Shown here piece after piece: positions 8,304 to 15,406 of a DNA stretch of 64,000 nt (within the stretch, counting starts at the first letter, position 1; each line of letters starts with the position of its first letter). The notes under the pieces were generated by a model that was not told the DNA's origin, searched no databases, and worked only from the letters and a program-made list of their open reading frames with translations. Source of the DNA: CAYUPI01 sp964446585 (GTDB lineage: Bacteria; Verrucomicrobiota; Verrucomicrobiia; Limisphaerales; UBA8199); NCBI GenBank assembly GCA_964446585.1, contig CAYUPI010000026.1:13827-77826 (forward strand), given 5' to 3'. Made by a program: the position numbers and the translations under genes.

Positions 8304-9308
8304 ATGCAGGCAATGATCCTCGGCGCTCCGCGTCAGCCACTTGAGCCGGTGGAAATGGCTGTGCCCATAGCCGGCCCGAGCCAAGTCCTGCTTCAGGTGC
8401 GCGCCTGTGCAGTTTGCCGCACCGACCTCCATGTTGTGGACGGGGAACTGCCAGAGCCGAAGCTGCCGCTGATCCCGGGTCACGAGATCGTCGGCGTGGT
8501 CGCCGCCAGAGGGCGGGGCGCAGAGCGCTTCCGAGTCGGCGACCGTGTCGGTGTTCCCTGGTTGGGCGCGGTCTGCGGTGAATGCGACTATTGCCTGAGC
8601 GGGCGCGAGAACCTCTGTGACCAGGCCCGATTCACCGGCTATTCAATTGACGGCGGTTATGCCGAATACACGGTTGCCGATGAGCGCTTTTGCTTTCCAT
8701 TGCCGGAGGCTTTTTCAAACGCCGAAGCTGGTCCTTTGCTTTGTGCCGGCTTAATCGGCTACCGCTCATTCTCTCGCACGGGCGACGCAAAACGAATCGG
8801 CGTTTTCGGCTTCGGCGCTGCTGCTCATATCATCACGCAGGTCGCCCGTTTTCAAGGCCGCGAAATCTTTGCGTTCACTCGGCCTGGGGACCATGAAGGT
8901 CAGCAGTTCGCTCTTCATATGGGGGCGGCTTGGGCTGGCGATTCCCTCGCGGTGCCGCCGGAGCAACTCGACGCGGCAATCATTTTTGCGCCGGCAGGCG
9001 AGCTGGTGCCGGCCGCCTTGAGGGTGGTACGGAAGGGCGGCCTGGTGGTCTGCGCCGGCATTCACATGAGCGACCTTCCCTCATTCCCTTACGAACTACT
9101 CTGGCAGGAGCGAGCGGTTTGCTCCATCGCAAATTTGACGCGACGAGACGGTGAGGAGTTCTTCGCGCTTTTGAAAAAAATGCCCGTGCGCACGAACGTC
9201 CAAATCTTTAGGCTGAGCGAAGCGAATGAGGCTCTGCACTGGTTGCGGACAGGAAAGATCAAAGGAGCGGCGGTACTCGTCCCGTCAGAACAGACGCAAA
9301 ATCCTTGA
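8304..9308 (+). CDS. Zinc-dependent alcohol dehydrogenase family protein
   Basis: A 334-residue medium-chain dehydrogenase. The catalytic zinc site is seen as Cys38 (CAVCRTD) and His60-Glu61 (PGHE), and the structural zinc lobe has Cys91, Cys94, Cys97 and Cys105 (CGECDYC then C). A Rossmann segment IGVFGFGAAAHI begins at about residue 155. The pattern CRTDLHVVDGELPEPKLPLIPGHE is typical of the AdhP-like group that oxidises or reduces short alcohols and aldehydes with NAD(P). It is divergent from the DUF1579 gene, with 130 bp between the starts. The substrate cannot be read from sequence. Confidence 0.88.
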   Translation: MQAMILGAPRQPLEPVEMAVPIAGPSQVLLQVRACAVCRTDLHVVDGELPEPKLPLIPGHEIVGVVAARGRGAERFRVGDRVGVPWLGAVCGECDYCLSGRENLCDQARFTGYSIDGGYAEYTVADERFCFPLPEAFSNAEAGPLLCAGLIGYRSFSRTGDAKRIGVFGFGAAAHIITQVARFQGREIFAFTRPGDHEGQQFALHMGAAWAGDSLAVPPEQLDAAIIFAPAGELVPAALRVVRKGGLVVCAGIHMSDLPSFPYELLWQERAVCSIANLTRRDGEEFFALLKKMPVRTNVQIFRLSEANEALHWLRTGKIKGAAVLVPSEQTQNP

Positions 9309-11296
9309 GCGCCGGCGAGAGTCTGGCGGTGGCGAGGGATTCAGGCTATAAGTGCGCCGTGAAATCCGCCATTCAGGTGGCCGCCCCGCCGGCCAGGCCG
9401 CTCGTGATCTATGATGGCGACTGCAGGTTCTGCTTTTTCTGGGTTCAGCGCTGGAAGCACACCACTGGCGACCGCGTTGACTATCTGCCGTTTCAAGACT
9501 TGAGCGTGGCCGCGCGCTTTCCCGAGCTGCGGGCGGAGCGCCTGGAAACCGCGCTGCATCTGATCGAGACAGACGGCTCTGTGTTCCACGGAGCCGAGGC
9601 TGCCTTTCGCGTGCGCGCTTATAACCCGCACGAGCACTGGTTGCTCGGTTGGTATGAGCATTCTCCCGGATTCTCCCGCGTGAGCGAATGGGCTTATCGC
9701 TTCGTCGCGAGCCATCGGCGGCTCTTCTCCGCCCTGACAGCTCTTGGCTGGGGTCGCCAAACCTTGCCGCCTTCTTGTGACTTAGTCCGATGGCTCTTTC
9801 TCCGGTCGTTGGGTGCCATCTACTTGATTGCGTTCGTATCTCTCTGGGTTCAGATCACTGGACTCATCGGCGCAGACGGCATCCTGCCTGCCAAGGGCAC
9901 CATGGAGGTCATCCGCCAGCAGGCGCTCACGCACCACATTGGTTTAGATCGGTATCATCTGGTTCCGACGCTCTGCTGGCTCAATGCCAGCGATCGCTCC
10001 CTCAAACTGCGGTGCGCCGTCGGGACAGGTTTGGCCGTTTTCCTGATCATTGGCCTCGCGCCTGCGCCTTGTTTGCTTCTCCTTTGGCTTATTTATCTCT
10101 CGCTCACCACCGTTTGCCACGAATTTCTCGGGTTCCAGTGGGACAACCTTTTGCTGGAAACCGGGCTGTTCTCCATCTTTTTCGCTCCGTGGCAATTGCT
10201 GCCGCGGCTTGCCCGCGCTCCACCGCCGTCGCGCCTGGTTTTATGGTTGTTGCGGTGGCTTTTGTTTCGGCTGATGTTCGAATCCGGCTGTGTCAAATTC
10301 TTGAGCGGTGATCCCACCTGGCGCAATCTGACCGCGCTGAACGTTCATTATGAGACGCAACCGTTGCCGACTTGGGCAGGCTGGTATGCCCATCAACTTC
10401 CGCCTTCGCTGCAGGCGGCCTCTGTCGTGGTGATGTTTGGCGTCGAGCTGCTCATTCCATTCCTAATCTTCGCTCCCCGGCGTCCGCGCCATCTCTGCTG
10501 CGTGACGCTGATTGCGTTTCAGCTCTTGATTTTTCTCACGGGCAACTACTGCTTCTTTAACCTTCTGACGATTGCCCTCTGTCTTTTGCTATTGGATGAC
10601 GCAGTTCTGCTTCGGCTCATGCCAACGAGGTGGCGTGCCCTTGTCTCAACTCTCAACTCCTTGGCCCGCCATGGCGGAGCGACGGCGGCTCAATCCTCAA
10701 CTCACCGTTTCCACCGCTGGCCGCGGCAGCTCTCTGTTCCCCTGTTTTGCATCACACTGGCCGTCTCGCTAATCCAATTCTCGTTTATGTTTCGTCTGCA
10801 CATTACCTGGCCAGCTCCGGTTGCCGCGGTTTACCAATGGCTGGCACCATTCCGAAGCCTCAACACGTACGGATTGTTCGCCGTCATGACAACTACTCGG
10901 CCGGAGATTATCGTCCAGGGTAGTGAGGACGGCTCGAACTGGCGCGACTACGAATTCAATTACAAACCGGGCGACGTCAACCGGCGTCCCGGATTCGTCG
11001 AACCGCACCAACCGCGGTTGGATTGGCAGCTGTGGTTCGCAGCCCTGGGCAATTACCGGCAGAATCCCTGGCTGTTCAACTTTTGCGTCCGGCTTCTTGA
11101 AGGTTCACCCGAAGTCCTGGAATTGCTAGGGCACAATCCGTTCCCGAACGCGCCTCCGCGTTACGTTCGTGCTGTCCTTTACGAATACCATTTCACCGAC
11201 TTCGCCACGCGCCGCCAGACCGGCGCATGGTGGCGGCGAGAGCTGAAAGGGATCTATTTGCCTCCGATTTCGCGACGGGATGAGTCCACGGCCTAG
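9305..11296 (+). CDS. Fusion of DCC1-like thiol-disulfide oxidoreductase and lipase maturation factor
   Basis: A 663-residue protein. Residues about 32-140 form a DCC (DUF393) domain with the signature YDGDCRFC, containing the Cys40-x2-Cys43 redox pair. From about residue 160 it is a multi-pass membrane protein of the lipase maturation factor (LMF1-like) family: WLFLRSLGAIYLIAFVS, LIGADGILPA, FLGFQWDNLLLETG, and a C-terminal soluble part with PRLDWQLWFAALG. LMF proteins assist folding of secreted lipases; the DCC domain may handle disulfides in that process (inference). The TTG at 9305 overlaps the TGA stop of the dehydrogenase gene; a GTG at 9359, nearer the DCC domain, is an alternative start. 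Both domains appear intact. Confidence 0.82.
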   Translation: MSAGESLAVARDSGYKCAVKSAIQVAAPPARPLVIYDGDCRFCFFWVQRWKHTTGDRVDYLPFQDLSVAARFPELRAERLETALHLIETDGSVFHGAEAAFRVRAYNPHEHWLLGWYEHSPGFSRVSEWAYRFVASHRRLFSALTALGWGRQTLPPSCDLVRWLFLRSLGAIYLIAFVSLWVQITGLIGADGILPAKGTMEVIRQQALTHHIGLDRYHLVPTLCWLNASDRSLKLRCAVGTGLAVFLIIGLAPAPCLLLLWLIYLSLTTVCHEFLGFQWDNLLLETGLFSIFFAPWQLLPRLARAPPPSRLVLWLLRWLLFRLMFESGCVKFLSGDPTWRNLTALNVHYETQPLPTWAGWYAHQLPPSLQAASVVVMFGVELLIPFLIFAPRRPRHLCCVTLIAFQLLIFLTGNYCFFNLLTIALCLLLLDDAVLLRLMPTRWRALVSTLNSLARHGGATAAQSSTHRFHRWPRQLSVPLFCITLAVSLIQFSFMFRLHITWPAPVAAVYQWLAPFRSLNTYGLFAVMTTTRPEIIVQGSEDGSNWRDYEFNYKPGDVNRRPGFVEPHQPRLDWQLWFAALGNYRQNPWLFNFCVRLLEGSPEVLELLGHNPFPNAPPRYVRAVLYEYHFTDFATRRQTGAWWRRELKGIYLPPISRRDESTA

Positions 11297-11313
11297 CAGG
11301 CTGTTGAAACAGC

Positions 11314-11384
11314 AGCCGCCGAGGGGACGAGGCGGATTTTCAGGAATTTCCAGATGCCACTTCCGCCTCGTGACCTCGGCGGCT
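11314..11384. repeat. Imperfect inverted repeat, 23-bp arms
   Basis: Positions 11314-11336 and 11362-11384 are reverse complements at 21 of 23 bases, with a 25-base loop. The unit lies just after the LMF fusion stop, which is preceded by the common intergenic motif GCAGGCTGTTGAAA. It could fold as a hairpin or be a REP/MITE-type palindrome. There is no U-run, so it is not a standard terminator. Confidence 0.6.
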
Positions 11385-11506
11385 ACATTCCATTGGACTT
11401 TGTTAGCGGCCTCGAAGCGAGCCCACCCCGCTCTAGAAAGTGCTGGCTTCTTCAAAGAGGCCTGCCACAATCGCCAGGTCCCAAACATTCATTATGGAAA
11501 ACACAC

Positions 11507-12121
11507 ATGACTAAACAAGTTATCATCGGTGGCGCGGTTGCGGGCCTTGCAATGTTCATCTGGGGAGCGGTGTCGCACATGGCGCTCGGACTTCAAGAAT
11601 CCGGGATAAAGCAATTCTCCAACGAAGTGCCAGTGCTGGCAGCGTTGAAGGGAGAAATCAAAGAAGCCGGGTTTTGCTTTTTCCCGGGCATGGACACCTC
11701 CCCGAACATGACCAAGGAGCAGAAAGCAGCGGCGGAGAAACAATGGACGGAGAAATATCAGGCCGGGCCGCGCGGCATTCTCGTTTATCACCCGGATGGC
11801 CAGCAGGCGATGTCGCCCAAGCAACTCGGCTTGCAACTCGGAGCAGACATTGCGGGCGGTTTGGTGGCTGCCATCTTGCTGGCGCAAGCAGGCGGTTTGC
11901 GCAGCTACGGCAGGAGGCTGGGGCTGGTAACGCTGATGGGTTTGTTGCCGTTCTTCATGGTGAACTTTCCTTATTGGAATTGGTATGGCTTTCCGGGGCA
12001 CTTCACGATGATGGAACTGGTCGATAAGCTGATCACACTTTTCGTGGGCGGACTGGTGCTGGCGGCGATGGTCAGGCCTCCGGCCTCCACACCGGCGCCG
12101 GCAGCCGTGCCAGCGGCCTGA
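11507..12121 (+). CDS. Conserved small integral membrane protein, function unknown
   Basis: A 204-residue protein starting at the ATG at 11507 (MTKQVIIGGAVAG). It has an N-terminal membrane segment at about 4-24 (GGAVAGLAMFIWGAVSHMAL), an extracytoplasmic region rich in Lys/Gln/Glu (about 60-110), then hydrophobic segments at about 115-135, 147-160 and 175-195, followed by a Pro/Ala tail. The pattern AMFIWGAVSHM with a conserved FFPG segment is common among small uncharacterised membrane proteins of soil bacteria. Upstream frame extension to 11354 runs through the inverted repeat and is not used. No function is assigned. Confidence 0.75.
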   Translation: MTKQVIIGGAVAGLAMFIWGAVSHMALGLQESGIKQFSNEVPVLAALKGEIKEAGFCFFPGMDTSPNMTKEQKAAAEKQWTEKYQAGPRGILVYHPDGQQAMSPKQLGLQLGADIAGGLVAAILLAQAGGLRSYGRRLGLVTLMGLLPFFMVNFPYWNWYGFPGHFTMMELVDKLITLFVGGLVLAAMVRPPASTPAPAAVPAA

Positions 12122-12178
12122 AACGCGAGCGAGTGAGAGAAATCGGCGCAACGTCAGGTTCATTGCGCGTTTCCACTC

Positions 12179-12207
12179 TTGTTCTCGATATCTCACGGTG
12201 CTAAAGT
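12179..12207 (+). promoter_or_regulatory. Candidate original tRNA-Lys promoter, now stranded
   Basis: TTGTTC (12179-12184) and TAAAGT (12202-12207) are spaced by 17 bp and lie 15 bp upstream of the tRNA 5' end copy at 12223. This fits a sigma-70-like promoter of the host tRNA gene. After insertion of the element it would transcribe only the truncated 5' half. Confidence 0.4.
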
Positions 12208-12221
12208 CTCGGCCGTTCGGA

Positions 12222-12262
12222 TGCCTCGGTAGCTCAATTGGCAGAGCAGTTGACTCTTAATC
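12222..12262 (+). repeat. attL: left 41-bp copy of the tRNA-Lys 5' half
   Basis: These 41 bases are identical to 23094-23134. They comprise one upstream T plus tRNA-Lys positions 1-40, that is the 5' acceptor strand, D arm and anticodon loop into the 3' side of the anticodon stem. After 12262 the sequence departs completely from a tRNA (no T arm, no 3' acceptor strand), so this copy is a truncated remnant. It marks the left boundary of the integrated element. Confidence 0.9.
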
Positions 12263-12387
12263 GAAGAATGGGTTTTTTGCTCAACTCACTCCTAGTATCT
12301 ACACCTAGTCTCACCTAACAAACATTCGGCGAAATTGGAGCGCGTTTCCATTGCGCTCTACTCAATTCCATTCAAAAAACTGCTTGC

Positions 12388-12407
12388 GGGATACAATGGG
12401 GATACAA
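12388..12407 (+). promoter_or_regulatory. Candidate integrase arm-type sites, left pair
   Basis: GGGATACAA occurs at 12388-12396 and again at 12399-12407, 11 bp apart. The same nonamer occurs twice in the same orientation near the right end at 23029-23037 and 23042-23050. Paired direct repeats inside both ends are how arm-type binding sites of tyrosine integrases are arranged. Binding is inferred, not shown. Confidence 0.5.
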
Positions 12408-12510
12408 AGGCAGGGCGGTTGACTCGCAAAGAAATAGGGACGCGAACGCGGCAATTTAGTGCCGTCAAAGTCCTTATTAAGTGAGCCGATAATGGCGGAG
12501 AGTAGGCGGC

Positions 12511-12741
12511 ATGAGTAAGAAACATGTCGCTAAGACAGAAGCAAAATCAAACCAGCCGCAAGCGGCCTCGCCGCCTCGGATGGCCTACACCATGAGGGAG
12601 ACTGCCGCGATCCTCGGCGTCGAATACCAAACCGTTTACCGTCTGTGCAAGCGCGGCCTACTCCGCTCGAGTACCGCGCTCCGCACGAAACTCTTTCCCG
12701 TCTCTGAGATCGAGCGATTCCTGAACTCAACGCTTCCTTGA
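12511..12741 (+). CDS. Excisionase-like helix-turn-helix protein
   Basis: A 76-residue protein. The first 24 residues are a Lys/Ala/Pro-rich tail; residues about 26-72 form a MerR-like winged helix: MRETAAILGVEYQTVYRLCKRGLL, then an FPVSEIERFL segment. This is the helix-turn-helix 17/excisionase pattern. Being the first gene inside the left end of an integrative element, it may act as the recombination directionality factor or as a transcriptional switch. An ATG at 12511 follows a GGCGGC/GAGTAGG purine-rich stretch. The fold is clear; the excisionase role is inferred from position. Confidence 0.75.
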   Translation: MSKKHVAKTEAKSNQPQAASPPRMAYTMRETAAILGVEYQTVYRLCKRGLLRSSTALRTKLFPVSEIERFLNSTLP

Positions 12742-12748
12742 CCGGCCT

Positions 12749-13549
12749 GTGACAACCTACCGGGTTAAGGATTGGGACACTCACTTCGAGAACGATCGCA
12801 GCCGCGAGCGCGATAAGTGCTCGTTTGTCTGCGTCCCGAATAAGCGCGATGGGCTCGGGTTCTGCCGAATCATCTCGGAGGCCGATGGCGCGGCGCTGTA
12901 CGGGATCTGGCTCCTGATTGTGAGCGCGTGCTCGCGACAGGCGCGACCTAGGGAGGGATGGTTGACGGCGAACGGCAAGCCAGATGGCCCGCCGTGGACT
13001 GCTGGCGACCTAGCTTTGATGTTTCGCCGTCCAGTTGCCGAAGTCGAGCGCGCCTTTCAGGTGCTCTCATCCCCAGGCGTTGACTGGCTTCTAACGTCCA
13101 AGCCCCCGACTACCCCCGACGAACCCCCGACGCACCCCCCACCGACTCCCTTGGAAGAGAAAGGAAGGGAAGGGAAGGGAAAGAAAGAAGACGCGCGAGC
13201 GCGCTTTTTCTCTCCTTCTCTCGAGGCAGTGAAGCTGCAAGCGGCAAAGATCGGCTTACCCGACTCCAGGGCCGAAGTCTTTTTCAACTTCTACGAAAGC
13301 AATGGCTGGAAAGTTGGCCGCAACCCAATGCGCAACTGGAAAGCCGCCCTAAGCAACTGGAAAGAAAGAAATGACAGCAACAACAACCATGCCCGAAGTG
13401 ACAAACCGAACTCTCGAAACGCTGGCCTTGCTACCGACCCGGCCAAGCAGGGACGAGACTGCGCCGCCGCCGTCGCCGCCGACAATAAGAAACTCGTGCC
13501 GAACACTGTGGCAGCGAAAGTGGCTCAGCCTGGATTGCTACCGTCCTGA
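12749..13549 (+). CDS. Putative phage replication initiator (lambda O-like organisation)
   Basis: A 266-residue protein starting at a GTG at 12749, 7 bp after the HTH gene. Residues about 25-115 look like a winged-helix region of phage replisome-organiser type (GFCRIISEADGAALYGIWLL, then LTANGKPDGPPWTAGDLALMF). A Pro-rich and Lys/Glu-rich linker follows (about 118-150). Residues about 153-210 carry a C-terminal module common to phage replication proteins: PSLEAVKLQAAKIGLP, then FFNFYESNGWKVGRNPMRNWKAALSNW. The next gene is a DnaC/IstB-like ATPase, which matches the O-P or DnaD-DnaC pairing. The coding DNA contains repeats and a homopurine tract that could be an origin. Confidence 0.7.
   Translation: MTTYRVKDWDTHFENDRSRERDKCSFVCVPNKRDGLGFCRIISEADGAALYGIWLLIVSACSRQARPREGWLTANGKPDGPPWTAGDLALMFRRPVAEVERAFQVLSSPGVDWLLTSKPPTTPDEPPTHPPPTPLEEKGREGKGKKEDARARFFSPSLEAVKLQAAKIGLPDSRAEVFFNFYESNGWKVGRNPMRNWKAALSNWKERNDSNNNHARSDKPNSRNAGLATDPAKQGRDCAAAVAADNKKLVPNTVAAKVAQPGLLPS
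13103..13191. other. Candidate element replication origin inside the initiator gene
   Basis: CCCCCGAC is repeated at 13103-13110, 13113-13120 and 13124-13131, spacings of 10 and 11 bp, and is followed by a related CCCCCCACCGAC. A 39-base uninterrupted purine tract with three GGGAA units occupies 13153-13191. Iterons inside an initiator gene next to an easily melted or structured tract recall the lambda origin. The same bases encode a Pro-rich linker, so codon-level repetition is a competing explanation. Confidence 0.3.
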
Positions 13550-14087
13550 GATTCAAAATCTCGCGGACAAGGCCGAAGCATTTTGTGGCCGTTGGTATCG
13601 CAACGAGCATGTAAAGACGCTGTTCGTTCTATGCGGCGAGTCAAACACGGCAAAGAGCCACACTGCGGGAAAGATTTTTCGCTTCTGTCTCGCAGCAGCC
13701 TTCAAGGCGTTGGAGTCCGGCGCTTGGGATAAAGGTGGCCGCGTTCCTTCAGCGACGTTCAGTCGCTGGGCCGAGACTGTGGACGATTTCAAGAAGGATG
13801 AGAAACTTGGACGAGCAGGCATTCTGCCAGAGTTAATGGACGCCGATTTGTTGCTGCTTGATGATGTCGGAGCGGATGACGATCCGTGGAAAGTCGGAGT
13901 CAACAAGCTGTGCCAAATTTTGAACCGCCGTGAAACTAAGTTTACGGTGATAACGACCAACTTCCCCCCGGATCAGTGGCCGCAAAGGTTTGACACGCGA
14001 ATCGCCGACAGATTGCTCCGAAATTCCGAAGTCGTCGATCTGTTTGGCGTTCCAAGTTACGCGATGGTGGAGCGCGGGCTCGCATGA
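13371..14087 (+). CDS. DnaC/IstB-like ATPase with atypical Walker A
   Basis: A 238-residue AAA+ type ATP-binding protein, probable helicase loader. The P-loop at residues 89-96 reads GESNTAKS, so the usual glycine before the lysine is alanine. Walker B is LLLLDD at about 160-165, followed by a sensor-type TTNFP at about 196 and an arginine-finger-like FDTRIADRL at about 207-215, as in DnaC/IstB proteins. The ATG at 13371 overlaps the end of the initiator gene by about 180 bases in another frame; a start at 13389 or a GTG at 13398 would shorten the overlap little. The first 50 residues are low complexity. The pairing with the upstream gene suggests loading of the host replicative helicase. Confidence 0.72.
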   Translation: MTATTTMPEVTNRTLETLALLPTRPSRDETAPPPSPPTIRNSCRTLWQRKWLSLDCYRPEIQNLADKAEAFCGRWYRNEHVKTLFVLCGESNTAKSHTAGKIFRFCLAAAFKALESGAWDKGGRVPSATFSRWAETVDDFKKDEKLGRAGILPELMDADLLLLDDVGADDDPWKVGVNKLCQILNRRETKFTVITTNFPPDQWPQRFDTRIADRLLRNSEVVDLFGVPSYAMVERGLA

Positions 14088-14575
14088 ATATGGAAGAGCA
14101 CGATCATCCCGCCGCGATTGCCGAATTTGGGCTCGGGGGCGAGCACCCCGATCCTGGATGCCGAAACTCCGGCGCGGTGCGCTATTTCGACGAGACGAAG
14201 GTTCACCCAGAGGCGACCGCCGACGCGCCGACACAGACGGACTTCGATTGGGAAACGCTTTTCGCGAACTTGGACCCGTGCGAAAAGCTCAACGCGGACG
14301 AGTACGCGAAACTAGCACAGGTAATTGCGGCGATCTTGACGTGGTGCTGTGCGACGAAAAAGCTAACCATCGTTGGAAGGCGGCTCGTTGGCCTAGCTCA
14401 TATCGTCAACCCGAACCTTCACGAAGGCGGGCCGTCCGCAAGCCAGTTGGCCAAGAAATTCAAATGTCACAAGGAGATGCTCAGCGAAGATGTCGCCGAC
14501 GCGCGGCGGAAATGGGGCTTGATCAACCGATCTTCCGGGCACGCGTGGAACTTCAAAAAGAAGAAAGCTGGCTGA
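14084..14575 (+). CDS. Hypothetical element protein, C-terminal HTH-like
   Basis: A 163-residue protein that starts at an ATG overlapping the preceding stop (ATGA). The N-terminal 60 residues are polar and acidic. Residues about 65-110 are helical with two adjacent cysteines (WCCATKK). The C-terminal part, SASQLAKKFKCHKEMLSEDVADARRKWGL, looks like a helix-turn-helix with a basic tail ending in KKKK. A DNA-binding or regulatory role in element replication is possible. I do not recognise a family. Confidence 0.6.
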   Translation: MNMEEHDHPAAIAEFGLGGEHPDPGCRNSGAVRYFDETKVHPEATADAPTQTDFDWETLFANLDPCEKLNADEYAKLAQVIAAILTWCCATKKLTIVGRRLVGLAHIVNPNLHEGGPSASQLAKKFKCHKEMLSEDVADARRKWGLINRSSGHAWNFKKKKAG

Positions 14576-14614
14576 CGTTCCCCTAAGTGTGAAGTGTGGA
14601 CAGTAGTAAATGCG

Positions 14615-14827
14615 ATGAACTTAACCGATGAACTTGACCTGGTGACTTCGACCGTGATGGCCCGCGAGTCGGGCTTGTCGCGGCAGATGGTGCATCGGCT
14701 GATCCGCGCCGGGAAACTGAAGCGGGCCGGAAGGCTCGAAGATGATGCCGGAAAGATCGAATCGGTTTTCACGCGCGAAAAGCTCGAACAACTGAAGCAA
14801 ATGAACCGAAACCTGATTGACCTATGA
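14615..14827 (+). CDS. Small helix-turn-helix protein
   Basis: A 70-residue protein with the pattern VMARESGLSRQMVHRLIRAGKLKRAGRL, an HTH followed by a short beta hairpin, as in AbiEi-like or MerR-type antitoxin and repressor N-termini. The ATG at 14615 begins the conserved part; a GTG at 14594 in the same frame would add seven residues. Its stop overlaps the start of the next gene (ATGA). It is likely a DNA-binding regulator of the element. Confidence 0.55.
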   Translation: MNLTDELDLVTSTVMARESGLSRQMVHRLIRAGKLKRAGRLEDDAGKIESVFTREKLEQLKQMNRNLIDL

Positions 14828-15378
14828 GAGAGTCTGACTTAGAAGCGCGAATTGCTGAGCTTGAGGGTGATTGCGCCCGATTCATCGGCTTCCTAACAAA
14901 AGCCGGAACAAATCCTGAAAGAACCTCCGGCATGCCAAAGGCACCGCAGCGAGTCGCTGGCGACGATTTGGCCTACCTAGCGGCGCTGGAAACTTATTCG
15001 GACGATCTGAGCCGGGCAGTGGGTAAAGTGAACAAGATGCGCAAGAAAGAGGCAGCGAGCGAGGCGCGTGCCGAAGAAATCGTGCAGACTGTCATGGGGC
15101 CAGCCACACCAGCCGCACGCGTGCCAGCGGCGACCGCTCCGGCTCCCGCTCAAGTCATCGTCATTCAATCGCCAAGCGCGGAGCTTTCCGCCGTGGAACT
15201 GTCGGGGCTAACAAAGTCCGAACGACTTCGAGCGGCCACGGGCTCGTTGTCAGTTGCCGACTGCCGGAAGATTATCAAGGCGCGCTCAATGACCTGGACT
15301 GAAAAAGCTCTCGCCGCGCGAGGCTGCAAGAATTTGCAGGAGGCGCGGGCTAAAGCCAACCCATTTGCCCACGACTGA
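14824..15378 (+). CDS. Hypothetical element protein with coiled-coil N-terminus
   Basis: A 184-residue protein coupled to the HTH gene by an ATGA overlap. The N-terminus (ESDLEARIAELEGDCARFIGFL) and residues about 50-80 look like short coiled coils. A Pro/Ala-rich linker follows (about 88-115). The C-terminal 60 residues, LTKSERLRAATGSLSVADCRKIIKARS and on, form a separate compact helical module. Such modules occur at the end of phage protease/scaffold or recombination accessory proteins, but I cannot assign one. Confidence 0.5.
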   Translation: MRESDLEARIAELEGDCARFIGFLTKAGTNPERTSGMPKAPQRVAGDDLAYLAALETYSDDLSRAVGKVNKMRKKEAASEARAEEIVQTVMGPATPAARVPAATAPAPAQVIVIQSPSAELSAVELSGLTKSERLRAATGSLSVADCRKIIKARSMTWTEKALAARGCKNLQEARAKANPFAHD

Positions 15379-15406
15379 AAAGCAACCAACCATAAACTCG
15401 TTTCAC

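Larger units (their letters stand above)
12122..12510. other. Non-coding left end of the integrative element, with host tRNA remnant
   Basis: This stretch of nearly 390 bases carries no convincing gene. It holds a candidate tRNA promoter (12179-12207), the 5' half of the tRNA-Lys gene (12223-12262), the left attachment site and two candidate integrase arm sites (12388-12407). The remaining sequence up to the first element gene shows no other feature that I can support. Confidence 0.6.

Noticed and set aside
12223..12262. A second tRNA gene at the left end
   Set aside because: Only tRNA bases 1-40 are present; the sequence after 12262 has no T arm or 3' acceptor strand. It is the truncated attachment-site copy.
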